Source: Gammaproteobacteria bacterium (GTDB lineage: Bacteria; Pseudomonadota; Gammaproteobacteria; Pseudomonadales; Azotimanducaceae). From it: 54,606 bases of DNA. Of the stretch, positions 29,849 to 39,616 are shown piece after piece. The stretch is from assembly GCA_002728675.1 (NCBI GenBank), contig PBVL01000054.1, positions 1 to 54,606 of the forward strand, in the 5' to 3' direction. A model generated the notes under the pieces. That model saw only the letters and a list, made by a program, of their open reading frames with translations, was not told where the DNA came from and made no database searches. A program made the translations under genes and the position numbers. Position 1 is the first letter of the stretch, and every line of letters starts with the position of its first letter.

Positions 29849-31765
29849 ATGTTCGAACGACTGCTCATAGCCAACCGCGGCGAGATTGCCGCACGAATCG
29901 CCCGCACCGCGAAACGCCTTGGGATCCGGACCGTCGGCGTGTGCTCCAGCATCGAGCGTCAGGCGTACCATGCGCGCGCGATGGACGAGGTGCGGGTAAT
30001 CGGTGGCCCATTGCCTGCCGAGAGCTATCTCAACATCGATGCCATCATAGAAGCCGCCAGGGACACCGGCTGCACAGCCGTCCATCCGGGTTACGGATTC
30101 CTGTCGGAGAACCCGGAGTTTGCGGAACGCTGCGCGGGTGCAGGCCTGATCCTGGTCGGGCCACCGGCCGAGGCAATGCGCGCCATGGCCATCAAAGGTG
30201 ATGCCAGGGACACCATGGCTGCCGCCGGTGTTCCGGTCCTCCCCGGCATTCCCGGGCTCGCATCCCTTAGTGACGCCGTCCGCGCGGACATCGAAGCCGT
30301 CGGCTATCCACTGCTGCTGAAACCGGAATCGGGCGGCGGCGGCAAAGGGATGCACGTTGTTAACGCCGACAATGAACTCGAGGAACTGTTCGCGGTTGCG
30401 CAGCGTGAAGCGTCCGCGAGCTTCGGTGACGCGACGATCCTCATCGAGCGTTACCTCGCCGGACCCCGTCACGTCGAGGTCCAGGTGTTCGCCGACAACC
30501 ACGGCGGCTGCGTCTGGGTCGGCGAACGCGACTGCTCGCTGCAGCGCCGCCATCAGAAGATCATCGAGGAAGCGCCCGCGCCGCACATCCGGGACGAACT
30601 GAGGGACGCGCTGGGATCCGCGGCCGTCGACGCTGCACGCGCAATCGGGTACCGCGGCGCAGGTACCGTGGAGTTCCTGCTCGATGCGGACGGCCGCTTC
30701 TACTTCATGGAGATGAACACGCGGCTGCAGGTCGAACACCCCGTCACGGAGGCAGTCACAGGTCTGGACCTCGTCGAATGGCAGCTTCGCGTCGCGTCGG
30801 GCGAACCTCTCCCGCTGGCCCAGAATGAGATCACCCGGTCCGGCCACGCGGTCGAGGCGCGCATCTACGCTGAGAACCCATCTGCCGGATTTCTGCCCGA
30901 CTCGGGCACGATCAGCTATCTTCTGGTGCCATCGGGAGACGGCATCAGGGTCGACAACGGAGTAGCGCGCGGGGACGCTGTCGGGGTGTTCTACGACCCG
31001 ATGCTGATGAAGGTCATCGCGTCTGGCAGCGACCGGGACGCGGCCCTTGCGGCTCTCGAGCTGGCTCTGGGCGGACTCCACGTCGCGGGCCTCGAAACGA
31101 ACCGCGACTTTCTGCTCGCGATGTTACGTCGGACCGCGGTGCGCGACGGCACAGTCACAACCGACTACCTCGACACCCACGGTTTCGGGCGGGCCGAGAT
31201 CGTGGAAGACCGCACCCTTGCGACCATCACCGCGGTCTGCTGGCTGCTGCACGACAACCCGGCACCCGCGTTTCGCCTGAATCAGCCCCACACGGCTCGA
31301 ATTCGACTCTACGACGGGGAGGATCCCGTCGATGCCAGGGTCCTGCGGCGCAGCGCCGCGCTCGAGATCACGGTCGACGGGGCTACCCATCGTGTGTCGG
31401 ATGCAGGTCCGTCCTCCGCGGTCATCGACGGCACGCTGCACCGCTTCAGCATCATCGAAGACGGAGATGAACTCCACGTGTTCCTGTCCGGCGCGACGAG
31501 AACCTTCGCGCGCCAGCGCCAATACACGGGTAGTGCCGACAGCGAAGCAGGCGTTGCCGCACCCATGTCGGGTCGGATCATCCGCATCGAAGCCGAATCC
31601 GGTTCCGTGGTCGCCGAAGGCACACCGCTGGTTGTCATCGAAGCCATGAAGATGGAACACACGATCCGTGCGCCAAGCGACGGCACCGTGGTATCGCTCC
31701 GGTGCAGTGAGGGCGACCTGGTCGACGAGGGTATCGAGCTCGTCGAGTTCGAAGCCTCAGAGTGA
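29849..31765 (+). CDS. mccA: Methylcrotonyl-CoA carboxylase alpha (biotin carboxylase/BCCP) subunit
   Basis: MFERLLIANRGEIAARIARTAKRLGI..., GGGGKGMHVV, FMEMNTRLQVEHPVTE, biotinyl VIEAMKMEHTIRAP. Confidence 0.9.
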   Translation: MFERLLIANRGEIAARIARTAKRLGIRTVGVCSSIERQAYHARAMDEVRVIGGPLPAESYLNIDAIIEAARDTGCTAVHPGYGFLSENPEFAERCAGAGLILVGPPAEAMRAMAIKGDARDTMAAAGVPVLPGIPGLASLSDAVRADIEAVGYPLLLKPESGGGGKGMHVVNADNELEELFAVAQREASASFGDATILIERYLAGPRHVEVQVFADNHGGCVWVGERDCSLQRRHQKIIEEAPAPHIRDELRDALGSAAVDAARAIGYRGAGTVEFLLDADGRFYFMEMNTRLQVEHPVTEAVTGLDLVEWQLRVASGEPLPLAQNEITRSGHAVEARIYAENPSAGFLPDSGTISYLLVPSGDGIRVDNGVARGDAVGVFYDPMLMKVIASGSDRDAALAALELALGGLHVAGLETNRDFLLAMLRRTAVRDGTVTTDYLDTHGFGRAEIVEDRTLATITAVCWLLHDNPAPAFRLNQPHTARIRLYDGEDPVDARVLRRSAALEITVDGATHRVSDAGPSSAVIDGTLHRFSIIEDGDELHVFLSGATRTFARQRQYTGSADSEAGVAAPMSGRIIRIEAESGSVVAEGTPLVVIEAMKMEHTIRAPSDGTVVSLRCSEGDLVDEGIELVEFEASE

Positions 31766-32682
31766 CCGAACGAACGGCAATTCTTTTCGACGGCGATCCG
31801 GGCGTCGACGACGCTTTCGCGCTCGCGCTCGCGGCGCGCCATCTCGACATCGTTGGGCTGACCACGGTGTTCGGAAACGCAAGCGTCGCGCACACCACAC
31901 GCAACGCGCTCGCTGTCGCCGGGCACCTGAACCTCACCTGCCCGGTCGTGTCGGGCGCAGACACGCCCATCGAGGCACCCAACGCGCAAATGCTCGAACA
32001 CGCGCGGACCATCCACGGCGAAGACGGCATGGGCGGAGCGGACCTCCAAACTGACCGCCTGCCGGACGGCGACGACGCCCCAGCGTTCATCGTCGACACG
32101 CTCAGGGGGTCAGGCGCCACCCTGGTCGCCACCGGCCCGTTGACCAACGTTGCGCGGGCGCTGCAGCTCGATCCGACACTGGCCGACGGGCTCGACATCT
32201 CGCTGATGGGAGGCTCTGCCACCAACGGCAACGTGACGGCGGTTGCCGAGTTCAACATCCACGCTGACCCCGAGGCGGCGGCATACGTGTTCGCATCGGG
32301 TGCCAACCTGACAGTGGCGCCGCTTGATATCACCTCGACCTTCGGACTTGGCGAGGCGGAGATCGCGCGACTGGAGGCAGGCAACACACTGGCGCGGGAG
32401 CTTAGTGCGGCTGCCCGCTTCTATCGTGGTCGGCAACTCGAGCGTTTCGGACGCGGCTACGCACCAATCCACGACGTGTGCGCCATCGTCCCGCTGATCC
32501 GTCCTGCGCTGATCACGTTCGAGACAATGCACGTTGCGGTTGAATGTGCGGGCACGCAAACTCGCGGCATGACCGTGTGCGACCGGCGCAGTCCCGTCGT
32601 CGCCGAACCGTCGAACGCCACGCTCGGCATGCAGGCGGACGGCACCGCCATTGTCGAACTGCTGATGGAGGCGCTGCTCTGA
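31762..32682 (+). CDS. Inosine/uridine-preferring nucleoside hydrolase family protein
   Basis: ILFDGDPGVDDAFALALAA (DxDPGxDD metal motif), ATGPLTNVARAL, LMGGSATNGNVTAVAEFNIHADPEAAAYVF; ATGA overlap with mccA. Confidence 0.85.
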   Translation: MTERTAILFDGDPGVDDAFALALAARHLDIVGLTTVFGNASVAHTTRNALAVAGHLNLTCPVVSGADTPIEAPNAQMLEHARTIHGEDGMGGADLQTDRLPDGDDAPAFIVDTLRGSGATLVATGPLTNVARALQLDPTLADGLDISLMGGSATNGNVTAVAEFNIHADPEAAAYVFASGANLTVAPLDITSTFGLGEAEIARLEAGNTLARELSAAARFYRGRQLERFGRGYAPIHDVCAIVPLIRPALITFETMHVAVECAGTQTRGMTVCDRRSPVVAEPSNATLGMQADGTAIVELLMEALL

Positions 32683-32712
32683 CACGGCGTCATCGACAGC
32701 CAGAACGCAAAA

Positions 32713-32732
32713 GGCCGGGCATCGGCCCGGCC
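32713..32732. terminator. Stem-loop between convergent nucleoside hydrolase and etfA genes
   Basis: GGCCGGGC-atcg-GCCCGGCC, perfect 8-bp stem in the convergent gap; A-run on the left side gives a U-run for minus-strand transcripts. Confidence 0.65.
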
Positions 32733-32752
32733 TCTGCGTCGAACGGCAACGG

Positions 32753-33685
32753 TTACCCGAGGAGGCCGTCGATCTCCGGTACAGCCTTGAAGAGATCTGC
32801 TACGAGACCGTAGTCGGCCACCTGGAAGATCGGCGCGTCTTCGTCCTTGTTGATCGCAACGATCACCTTGGAGTCCTTCATGCCTGCCAGGTGCTGAATC
32901 GCACCGCTGATACCAACAGCAATGTAGAGTTCAGGCGCCACGATCTTGCCGGTCTGTCCGACCTGCATGTCGTTTGGCACGAAGCCGGCGTCGACGGCTG
33001 CACGGGACGCGCCCATGGCTGCGCCGAGCTTGTCCGCGACGGTTTCCAGAATTTTGAAGTTCTCGCCATTCTGCATGCCGCGGCCGCCCGAGATGATGAT
33101 GCTCGCTGACGTCAGTTCAGGACGTTCCAGCTTCGCAATCTCATCTTTCTCCCAGGTCGAGAGACCGGTGTCGAGCGCTGCGTCGACGGCTTCGATCGAG
33201 GCGCTGCCACCTTCGCCTGGCGCCGCATCAAAGGCGGTTCCGCGCACCGTAATGCACTTGATCGCGTCTGACGACTGCACCGTGGCAATGGCGTTACCGG
33301 CGTAGATCGGACGTTCGAACGTGTCTTCGCTGACGACTCCGCTGATGTCGGAAATCTGCGCAACGTCAAGCAAAGCTGCAACGCGGGGCATGAAGTTCTT
33401 GCCCGTGGTGGTCGTCGGCGTCAGAACGTGGCTGTAGCCACTTGCCACCTCCGCCACGAGTGCCGCGACGTTCTCGGCCAGCCGATGCGCGTAGGCCGCG
33501 TTGTCAGCAACGAGGACCTTGCCTACGCCCGCAATCTTTGCGGCTTCTTCAGCCGCGCCGCCGCAGTTTTCGCCCACGACCAGGATGTCGATGTCGCCGC
33601 CAATGGCCTGCGCCGCGGCGACAGTGACGAGCGTTGCACCCTTGATGCTGGCGTCGTCGTGTTCTGCAATGACAAGAGTACTCAT
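32753..33685 (-). CDS. etfA: Electron transfer flavoprotein alpha subunit
   Basis: C-terminal FAD domain: [42 protein letters not shown]...[27 protein letters not shown]. Confidence 0.95.
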   Translation of the reverse strand: MSTLVIAEHDDASIKGATLVTVAAAQAIGGDIDILVVGENCGGAAEEAAKIAGVGKVLVADNAAYAHRLAENVAALVAEVASGYSHVLTPTTTTGKNFMPRVAALLDVAQISDISGVVSEDTFERPIYAGNAIATVQSSDAIKCITVRGTAFDAAPGEGGSASIEAVDAALDTGLSTWEKDEIAKLERPELTSASIIISGGRGMQNGENFKILETVADKLGAAMGASRAAVDAGFVPNDMQVGQTGKIVAPELYIAVGISGAIQHLAGMKDSKVIVAINKDEDAPIFQVADYGLVADLFKAVPEIDGLLG

Positions 33686-34434
33686 GGGATCACCTTGGCT
33701 TCGTTGCGGAGTTTGTCGACGAGGTCTTCAGCCGTCTCGACGATGATGCCGGCCTGACGCTGGGGTGGCGGCTCAACCTTGAGAACGCTGAGGCGCGGCG
33801 CGACGTCGACACCAAGATCTTCCGGGGTGTAGGTATCGATGGGCTTCTTCTTGGCCTTCATGATGTTCGGCAGCGATGCATAACGCGGCTCGTTCAGGCG
33901 CAGGTCGGTGGTGACGACAGCCGGCAGGGAGATCGAAATCGTCTCGAGTCCGCCGTCGATTTCCCGGGTAACCGTCGCCTTGCCGTCGGCAATTTCCACA
34001 TTGGACGCAAACGTGGCCTGGGACAGCCCCGCAATCGCCGCCAGCATCTGACCCGTCTGGCTGTTGTCGTCGTCGATCGCCTGTTTGCCCACGATGACGA
34101 GTTCAGGCGACTCTTTCTCCACGACCGCCTTCAGCACCTTGGCAATCGCGAGCGGCTGCATGGTCTCGTCGGTCTCGACGAGAATCCCGCGGTCGGCGCC
34201 AAGCGCCAGTGCGGTACGAATCTGTTCCTGGCAGTTTGACTGGCCGATGGACACGACGACGACTTCATCCGCCGTTCCGGCTTCCTTGAGCCGAACGGCT
34301 TCCTCGATGGCGATCTCGTCAAACGGATTGACGGACATTTTCACGTTGTTCAGGTCAACGCCACTGTTGTCGCTCAGCACGCGAATGTTCACGTTGTAGT
34401 CGACAACCCGCTTGACCCCTACAAGAACTTTCAT
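33682..34434 (-). CDS. etfB: Electron transfer flavoprotein beta subunit
   Basis: [54 protein letters not shown] extension to 34839 is considered non-coding. Confidence 0.95.
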   Translation of the reverse strand: MKVLVGVKRVVDYNVNIRVLSDNSGVDLNNVKMSVNPFDEIAIEEAVRLKEAGTADEVVVVSIGQSNCQEQIRTALALGADRGILVETDETMQPLAIAKVLKAVVEKESPELVIVGKQAIDDDNSQTGQMLAAIAGLSQATFASNVEIADGKATVTREIDGGLETISISLPAVVTTDLRLNEPRYASLPNIMKAKKKPIDTYTPEDLGVDVAPRLSVLKVEPPPQRQAGIIVETAEDLVDKLRNEAKVIP

Positions 34435-34563
34435 GGGAATCCTCTGGTTGGTTCGCTCGTGTCCCGCGCCGGACGTGACGCGATGAAGAGTGATGAGTCG
34501 GTGTGAGCGTGCGCTCAGCGCGCGCCGCTCGCATGCTTGTCGCACCCCGGCAAAACGGCGCGT

Positions 34564-34595
34564 ATTCTGCCCATTTGACGTGGGTCGGTCAAATG
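34564..34595 (-). promoter_or_regulatory. Putative etfBA promoter with an inverted-repeat operator over the -35
   Basis: Perfect inverted repeat CATTTGAC-N8-GTCAAATG (34572-34595); on the minus strand TTGACC-N17-CAGAAT (-35 34592-34587, -10 34569-34564). Confidence 0.5.
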
Positions 34596-34881
34596 CGGCC
34601 CTCCTCTGATTGGCAAGCGATTTCAAAGGCTTAAAGCAGGTTCCCAGCAGGTGTGCCAATCCGTTTCGGCGACGCGGACGGAGGCACGCGGCTCCCGGGC
34701 CAACGCGCCCCCACAGCGACATCGCATCAACCGGCAACACCGGACCTAACGGCCCTGAATGACGGTTCATAAGCGCGTTTTTCATTACAATAGCGACGCC
34801 GCGGGACAGCGCCGCGGCGCATGAGACATTCATTGCCAATACCGGTTGTGCATCGCGGGGGAAGTTTTGGAAAGAGAATCA

Positions 34882-36525
34882 ATGGAGTTCGACCTGGTCG
34901 TCGTTGGTGGCGGGCCCTCAGGCCTCGCAACCGCGATCCGATTCGCTCAGATGGCCTCGGCCGCCGGCGAGGAATTCACGGTTTGCCTCGTCGAAAAAGG
35001 CTCGGAAATCGGCGCGCACATTCTCTCGGGGGCAATTTTTGAACCGACCGCGCTCGATGAGCTTTTCCCGGACTGGCAAGAGATGGGCGCTCCACTCAAC
35101 AACCCCGTCACCATTGACGAGGTCCACTACCTGACCGATGAGCGCCAGGGCCTGCGGGTGCCGTCCCTGTTCGTGCCGAAAGCGACGCATAACGAGGGCA
35201 ATCACGCCATCTCGCTGGGTAACCTCTGCCGCTGGCTCGGGGAGCAGGCGGAAGAACTGGGCGTCAACGTCTTTCCTGGATTTGCCGCAACGGAGGTGCT
35301 CTTCAATGAGGACGGCTCGGTGCGCGGGATCGCCACGGGTGACATGGGTATCGGCACTGACGGCGATCAGAAGGCAACCTACGCGCCGGGCTACGAACTG
35401 CTCGCGAAGTACACCGTGTTTGCCGAAGGCTGTCGCGGCCACCTCGGCAAGCAGCTCATGGCCAGGTACAACCTGCAGCAGGACTCAGGGACGCAGCACT
35501 ACGCGATAGGGCTGAAGGAACTCTGGAAGGTCGACCCTGAGAAGCACATTCCCGGCAAGGTTGTGCACTCGGTTGGCTGGCCGCTTGGACATTTCCCGGG
35601 CGAGACCATTGGCGGGTCCTTCATGTACCACCTCGAGAACAACGAGGTGGTCGTCGGCCTCATCGTCGATCTGTCCTACAGCAACCCGCACGTCAGTCCG
35701 TTCGATGAGTTCCAGCGCTTCAAGCATCACCCGCTGTTCAGGTCGACGCTCGAAGGTGGAGAGCGCATCTCCTACGGGGCCCGTGCCATCGTCAAAGGCG
35801 GCCTGCAGGCCCTGCCGAAGCTCGTGATGCCGGGTGCACTGCTGGTCGGGGACGACGCCGGCTTCCTGAACTACCTCAAGATCAAAGGCAGCCACACCGC
35901 CATGAAGTCGGGAATGATGGCTGGCGAAACCGTGTACGAGGCCGTCAAACGCGGTTCCGGCGGTGCGGAGGAACTCACCGACTACCCCGAGAAGTTCAGG
36001 GAGTCGTGGCTGTACGATGAGCTGCATGCGGGACGCAATGTCGGCCCCGCCATGCACAAGCTCGGCATGTTTCTCGGTTCCGCATACGCCTTCGTGGATC
36101 AGATGTTTGGCGGTCGCCTGCCGTTCACCTTCAAGGACAACAAGGCGGATCACGATGGGCTGAAACTGGCCGCCAGGGCAGAGCCCATTGACTACCCCAA
36201 ACCCGACGGCGAGATCAGCTTCGACAAGCTGTCATCGGTCTTCCTCACCAACACCTTTCACGAGGAAGACCAGCCCTGCCACCTGCAGCTGACCGACGAC
36301 TCGATCCCCATCTTCTCGAATCTGGTCAAGTTCGACGAACCCGCGCAGCGTTACTGCCCGGCGGGCGTCTACGAAGTGGTCGAGCAGGAGGACGGCGAGA
36401 AGCAGTTCCAGATCAACGCGCAGAACTGCATCCACTGTAAAACCTGCGACATCAAGGATCCGGCGCAAAACATCACCTGGGTTGCGCCTGAGGGTACAGG
36501 GGGCCCGAACTATCCCAACATGTGA
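34882..36525 (+). CDS. Electron transfer flavoprotein-ubiquinone oxidoreductase
   Basis: MEFDLVVVGGGPSGLATAIRFAQ..., C-terminal 4Fe-4S INAQNCIHCKTCDIKDPAQNITWVAPEGTGGPNYPNM. Confidence 0.95.
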   Translation: MEFDLVVVGGGPSGLATAIRFAQMASAAGEEFTVCLVEKGSEIGAHILSGAIFEPTALDELFPDWQEMGAPLNNPVTIDEVHYLTDERQGLRVPSLFVPKATHNEGNHAISLGNLCRWLGEQAEELGVNVFPGFAATEVLFNEDGSVRGIATGDMGIGTDGDQKATYAPGYELLAKYTVFAEGCRGHLGKQLMARYNLQQDSGTQHYAIGLKELWKVDPEKHIPGKVVHSVGWPLGHFPGETIGGSFMYHLENNEVVVGLIVDLSYSNPHVSPFDEFQRFKHHPLFRSTLEGGERISYGARAIVKGGLQALPKLVMPGALLVGDDAGFLNYLKIKGSHTAMKSGMMAGETVYEAVKRGSGGAEELTDYPEKFRESWLYDELHAGRNVGPAMHKLGMFLGSAYAFVDQMFGGRLPFTFKDNKADHDGLKLAARAEPIDYPKPDGEISFDKLSSVFLTNTFHEEDQPCHLQLTDDSIPIFSNLVKFDEPAQRYCPAGVYEVVEQEDGEKQFQINAQNCIHCKTCDIKDPAQNITWVAPEGTGGPNYPNM

Positions 36526-36534
36526 TCCGGGCGG

Positions 36535-37137
36535 TTACAGCGCGAGGTCGAGGCATACGAGGAACTCGCGCAGTCGCGCCTGGTCCCTGTTCGTACCGAG
36601 AATCATGGCGCGATCCTCCATGGAATCGAACTGCCGCACGACCAGGTAGAGATCCTCGCCAAACGCCAGGTGGCAGTGTTCGACGATGTCGAGATGCGTA
36701 TCAAAGATGCCGCGTACGGACGAGAGTCCAAGCCCCGCAAGATGGCCCGGCGGCATGACCATGGTCGTTAGCGGCCACCGCAGGGCCGTCACGTCAAACT
36801 GATGGGTCCGCAAGCGACGCAGTTCGCCGCACGTGTCCCGCGCGGGCGTTCCTTCGAGGTCCATCAAGTATTCGAGCAGATCCTGCTCGCGGATGACGTA
36901 GGGCTCGTCCTTGTACATGGACATGCCGCCCGTCATTACCGCGGCAAGTGACAGGAAGTACCAGTAGCCCTCCCCGACCCCGAGTGGCAGATCGTTTGGC
37001 GTACCGGGTTCGTAGCCAAAGCTGGTCATGACCCCGTGCTGCCACGACAGCGCTTCCTGACGACCAACTTTGCCGTCGATCACCTGTTTCAGCACCGACA
37101 TGAGTCGGGCGCGGGTGGGCCGTTCAATCAGCAGCAC
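36535..37137 (-). CDS. Hypothetical protein of unrecognised family
   Basis: 200 aa ORF, 21 nt downstream of the DUF1285 gene on the same strand; contains SWQHGVMTSFGYEPG...GEGYWYFLSLAAVMTGGM. Confidence 0.6.
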   Translation of the reverse strand: MLLIERPTRARLMSVLKQVIDGKVGRQEALSWQHGVMTSFGYEPGTPNDLPLGVGEGYWYFLSLAAVMTGGMSMYKDEPYVIREQDLLEYLMDLEGTPARDTCGELRRLRTHQFDVTALRWPLTTMVMPPGHLAGLGLSSVRGIFDTHLDIVEHCHLAFGEDLYLVVRQFDSMEDRAMILGTNRDQARLREFLVCLDLAL

Positions 37138-37158
37138 GCGGGTAACCGGGTCGTCCGC

Positions 37159-37794
37159 CTACACGGGTGTGGCATCGGCAGGCTGAATGGGGAAGAACCT
37201 GCCCCCCGCCGAAATTCCGTACCACGGCCTGCCCTCATGTGCCCCCTCCTCAACCAGCTCCATCAGATCGTAGTAGACGGCGCGGGACACGCGCGCGTCC
37301 AGCCCGTCACGAACGTGTACATACGGGAGAGGCGCCTCCTGCCGACCGGCACGAAACACGAGCGGGTGCGCGTCCGAGACGACAACCGACTCGGCCATGT
37401 TGGTCGTGAACGTGATCACCCTGCTCGATCCGCTGCCCCGGACGTCCATACCGATGATGACGAAGGGCGCGTCCTCCACATCGACCCTGGACTTTTCGAC
37501 CGGAGTAATGAGGTAGTACTGGCCGTCATCCTCGCGCCTGAGAATCGACGTAAACAGCCGGGCCAACCTCAGTCGCTCGATCGCTGCGCCCTCTTGGAAC
37601 CAGTTCCCGTCCACATCGATCCGCATGCGGGATTCCGTGACCCGGCCGGGTTGCCACAGCTGAATGGGCGGGCGCTTGTCCTTCACATCGTCGAGATGTG
37701 ACAAGAGCGCGTAGGCTGACTTCAAGACTCGAGACCTGATCGGCGCAGGAACGGTGATGATACCAGCGCGACTGACGGATGCCTTTGCCGACAT
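37159..37794 (-). CDS. DUF1285 family protein
   Basis: PPIQLWQPGRVTESRMRIDVDGNWFQEGAAIERLRLARLFTSILRREDDGQYYLITPVEKSRVDVEDAPFVIIGMDV...PYVHVRDGLDARVSRAVYYDLMEL. Start assigned to MSAKASV. Confidence 0.8.
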   Translation of the reverse strand: MSAKASVSRAGIITVPAPIRSRVLKSAYALLSHLDDVKDKRPPIQLWQPGRVTESRMRIDVDGNWFQEGAAIERLRLARLFTSILRREDDGQYYLITPVEKSRVDVEDAPFVIIGMDVRGSGSSRVITFTTNMAESVVVSDAHPLVFRAGRQEAPLPYVHVRDGLDARVSRAVYYDLMELVEEGAHEGRPWYGISAGGRFFPIQPADATPV

Positions 37795-38316
37795 CGGGTG
37801 TGGGTCAGAAAGCAGTCCAGGCTCCGAGCAGCCGTTCCAGGCCCTCGTGCCGAGACACCGCACCCCCAGCAGTCCGCCCCGGCCGCCAGGACCGCTGTCT
37901 CGATGAGATCACCGGTGTGCACGTCGTAGACCTGCACGCGGACATCGAGCGCGGCTCTGCGCATCGACTTCAGCAGCTTTGCTGCTCTGCCAGAAGCCGC
38001 GTCGGGCCGCGGTGATCTCGATTACGGGGTACAGGTAATCTGCCCCGGCATATCGCGCACTCGCCAGCACCGCGCTTGCCGACTCCTCCCGGACAGCCAG
38101 CAGACTGGACGGGTACCGCAGCGCCAGTTCTCTGCCCAATCGTTCGTGAAAGACTTCGGTGTAACGCGGGTCAACCGGCCAGGCGACGTAGTAAGCGCCG
38201 TCTGGGTCGAGACCCCAACGGGCCGAGCGGTTGACGTCCGTCCCCGCACAGCCGATGAGCAGGAGCGCGAGGAACACGGGCGCCGCACCGCGCGCGAAAT
38301 GATGAAGCAATGCCAT
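37722..38316 (-). pseudogene. Frameshifted DUF4823-like lipoprotein
   Basis: Lipobox N-terminus LALLLIGCAG...SARYAGADYLYPVIEITAARRGFWQSSKAAEVDAQ, then a frame change near 37960 to RRAALDVRVQVYDVHTGDLIETAVLAAGADCWGCGV. Confidence 0.55.
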
Positions 38317-38319
38317 GCC

Positions 38320-38350
38320 CTGAATCCTGATCCGCTGGATCAGAGTTCAG
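38320..38350 (-). promoter_or_regulatory. Imperfect hairpin/operator at the start of the DUF4823-like gene
   Basis: CTGAA-tc-CTGATCC-gct-GGATCAG-ag-TTCAG immediately upstream of the start codon at 38316 (minus strand). Confidence 0.45.
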
Positions 38351-38423
38351 TATAGAAGTTGGAATAGGGGGCAGACCTGCCCGGTTCTCCCGCAGACTGC
38401 GGGGCACCCCGCTGTTCCCGGCG

Positions 38424-39386
38424 TCAACCGCCGATCAGCTTCATGACCGTCACCTCGCCCTGGAAGGCGAGCTTCTTGTCATCGAGTGCGTTGTGCAGGA
38501 TTTTCTGCAGCTTAGGCAGCGCAGCGTAGCGGGGCTGATCAATCAGATCGCCAATGTAGTGCTTGTTCGCGCTCGACAGGCACCCGTAGAGGTTGCCGTC
38601 TGACGACAGGCGCAGGCGCGTGCACGCTTTGCAGAACGGCTCGCTTTCGTTGGCAATGATGCCAAACGTCCCTTGCTCCGGAATCTCGAAGCGCACCGCC
38701 GTCGAGTCGTAGGGTGCGTCGGTTCGCTCGAACTCGTATCGCTCACCGATCAGGTCGAGCAGCGCTTCCATCGACATGAAGTCTGCCGCGAAGCCCTGAG
38801 ATCCGAGCAGGTGGCCCATCCGCATGAGTTCGATGTAGCGCAGTTCGATCCCACGTTCGAGGCAATATTCGAGCAGCGGGACAACCTCCGCGGCGTTCTG
38901 CGAACGCATCGGCACCATGTTGATCTTGATCTTCAGACCGAGCTCGAGCATGGCGTCGATCCCGGCAAGCACGGTCTCGAGGTCTCCCCCGCGCGCAATC
39001 GACTTGAAACGCATGGGATTGAGCGTGTCGAGGCTGATGTTCATCCGCCGCAGGCCGGACTCGGCAATGACGTCCTTCTTCTTCAAAAGCAACTGACCAT
39101 TGGTCGTGAGACTCACGTCATCGAGCGGCAGTTGCATGACGCCAAGCAGAAACTCGTCGAACTTGGGTGTCACCAGCGGTTCGCCGCCGGTGATGCGCAC
39201 CTTGTCGATACCTGCAGCGTCGATCAGGTAATCGACTGCCTTCAGCAACTCATCGGCGGGAAGCTCATCACGCGCCTTCAGCAAACGCTTGCCGTCGGGC
39301 ACGCAATACGTGCACGCGTAATTGCACGCAGCTGTCAGGCTGACGCGGAGGTTCCTGAAACTCCGGCCTAGACGATCAACTATCAT
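38424..39386 (-). CDS. moaA: GTP 3',8-cyclase MoaA
   Basis: MIVDRLGRSFRNLRVSLTAACNYACTYCVPDG (radical SAM Cx3Cx2C), RITGGEPLVTP, C-terminal cluster CKACTRLRLSSDGNLYGCL, terminal GG. Confidence 0.93.
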   Translation of the reverse strand: MIVDRLGRSFRNLRVSLTAACNYACTYCVPDGKRLLKARDELPADELLKAVDYLIDAAGIDKVRITGGEPLVTPKFDEFLLGVMQLPLDDVSLTTNGQLLLKKKDVIAESGLRRMNISLDTLNPMRFKSIARGGDLETVLAGIDAMLELGLKIKINMVPMRSQNAAEVVPLLEYCLERGIELRYIELMRMGHLLGSQGFAADFMSMEALLDLIGERYEFERTDAPYDSTAVRFEIPEQGTFGIIANESEPFCKACTRLRLSSDGNLYGCLSSANKHYIGDLIDQPRYAALPKLQKILHNALDDKKLAFQGEVTVMKLIGG

Positions 39387-39616
39387 TCGGGTAGGAAGGC
39401 TCGATACCGCACCGCAGGCGATTATGGCATGGTTGCGGCGGCAAAGGCAGGTTAAGCACGAACAGACGCCGAGCGACGGCCGAAGGCTCGTGCAGACGAT
39501 CGCGGGAGGGGTCACGGCGTGCTCAGGTGGGTGATGGACTCGGTCGTCAACTGGCTGAACGGGAGAAAAGGTGCCGGGCGTTTCCGCTCTCCGACTAGGA
39601 GCAGATTCGCTACGAG

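Noticed and set aside
34809-34820. 12-bp palindrome GCGCCGCGGCGC upstream of ETF-QO
   Set aside because: Low-complexity GC palindrome, expected by chance in this composition; no supporting context.
34435-34839. Upstream extension of the etfB ORF
   Set aside because: EtfB normally begins [10 protein letters not shown]; the extension covers the predicted promoter and operator.
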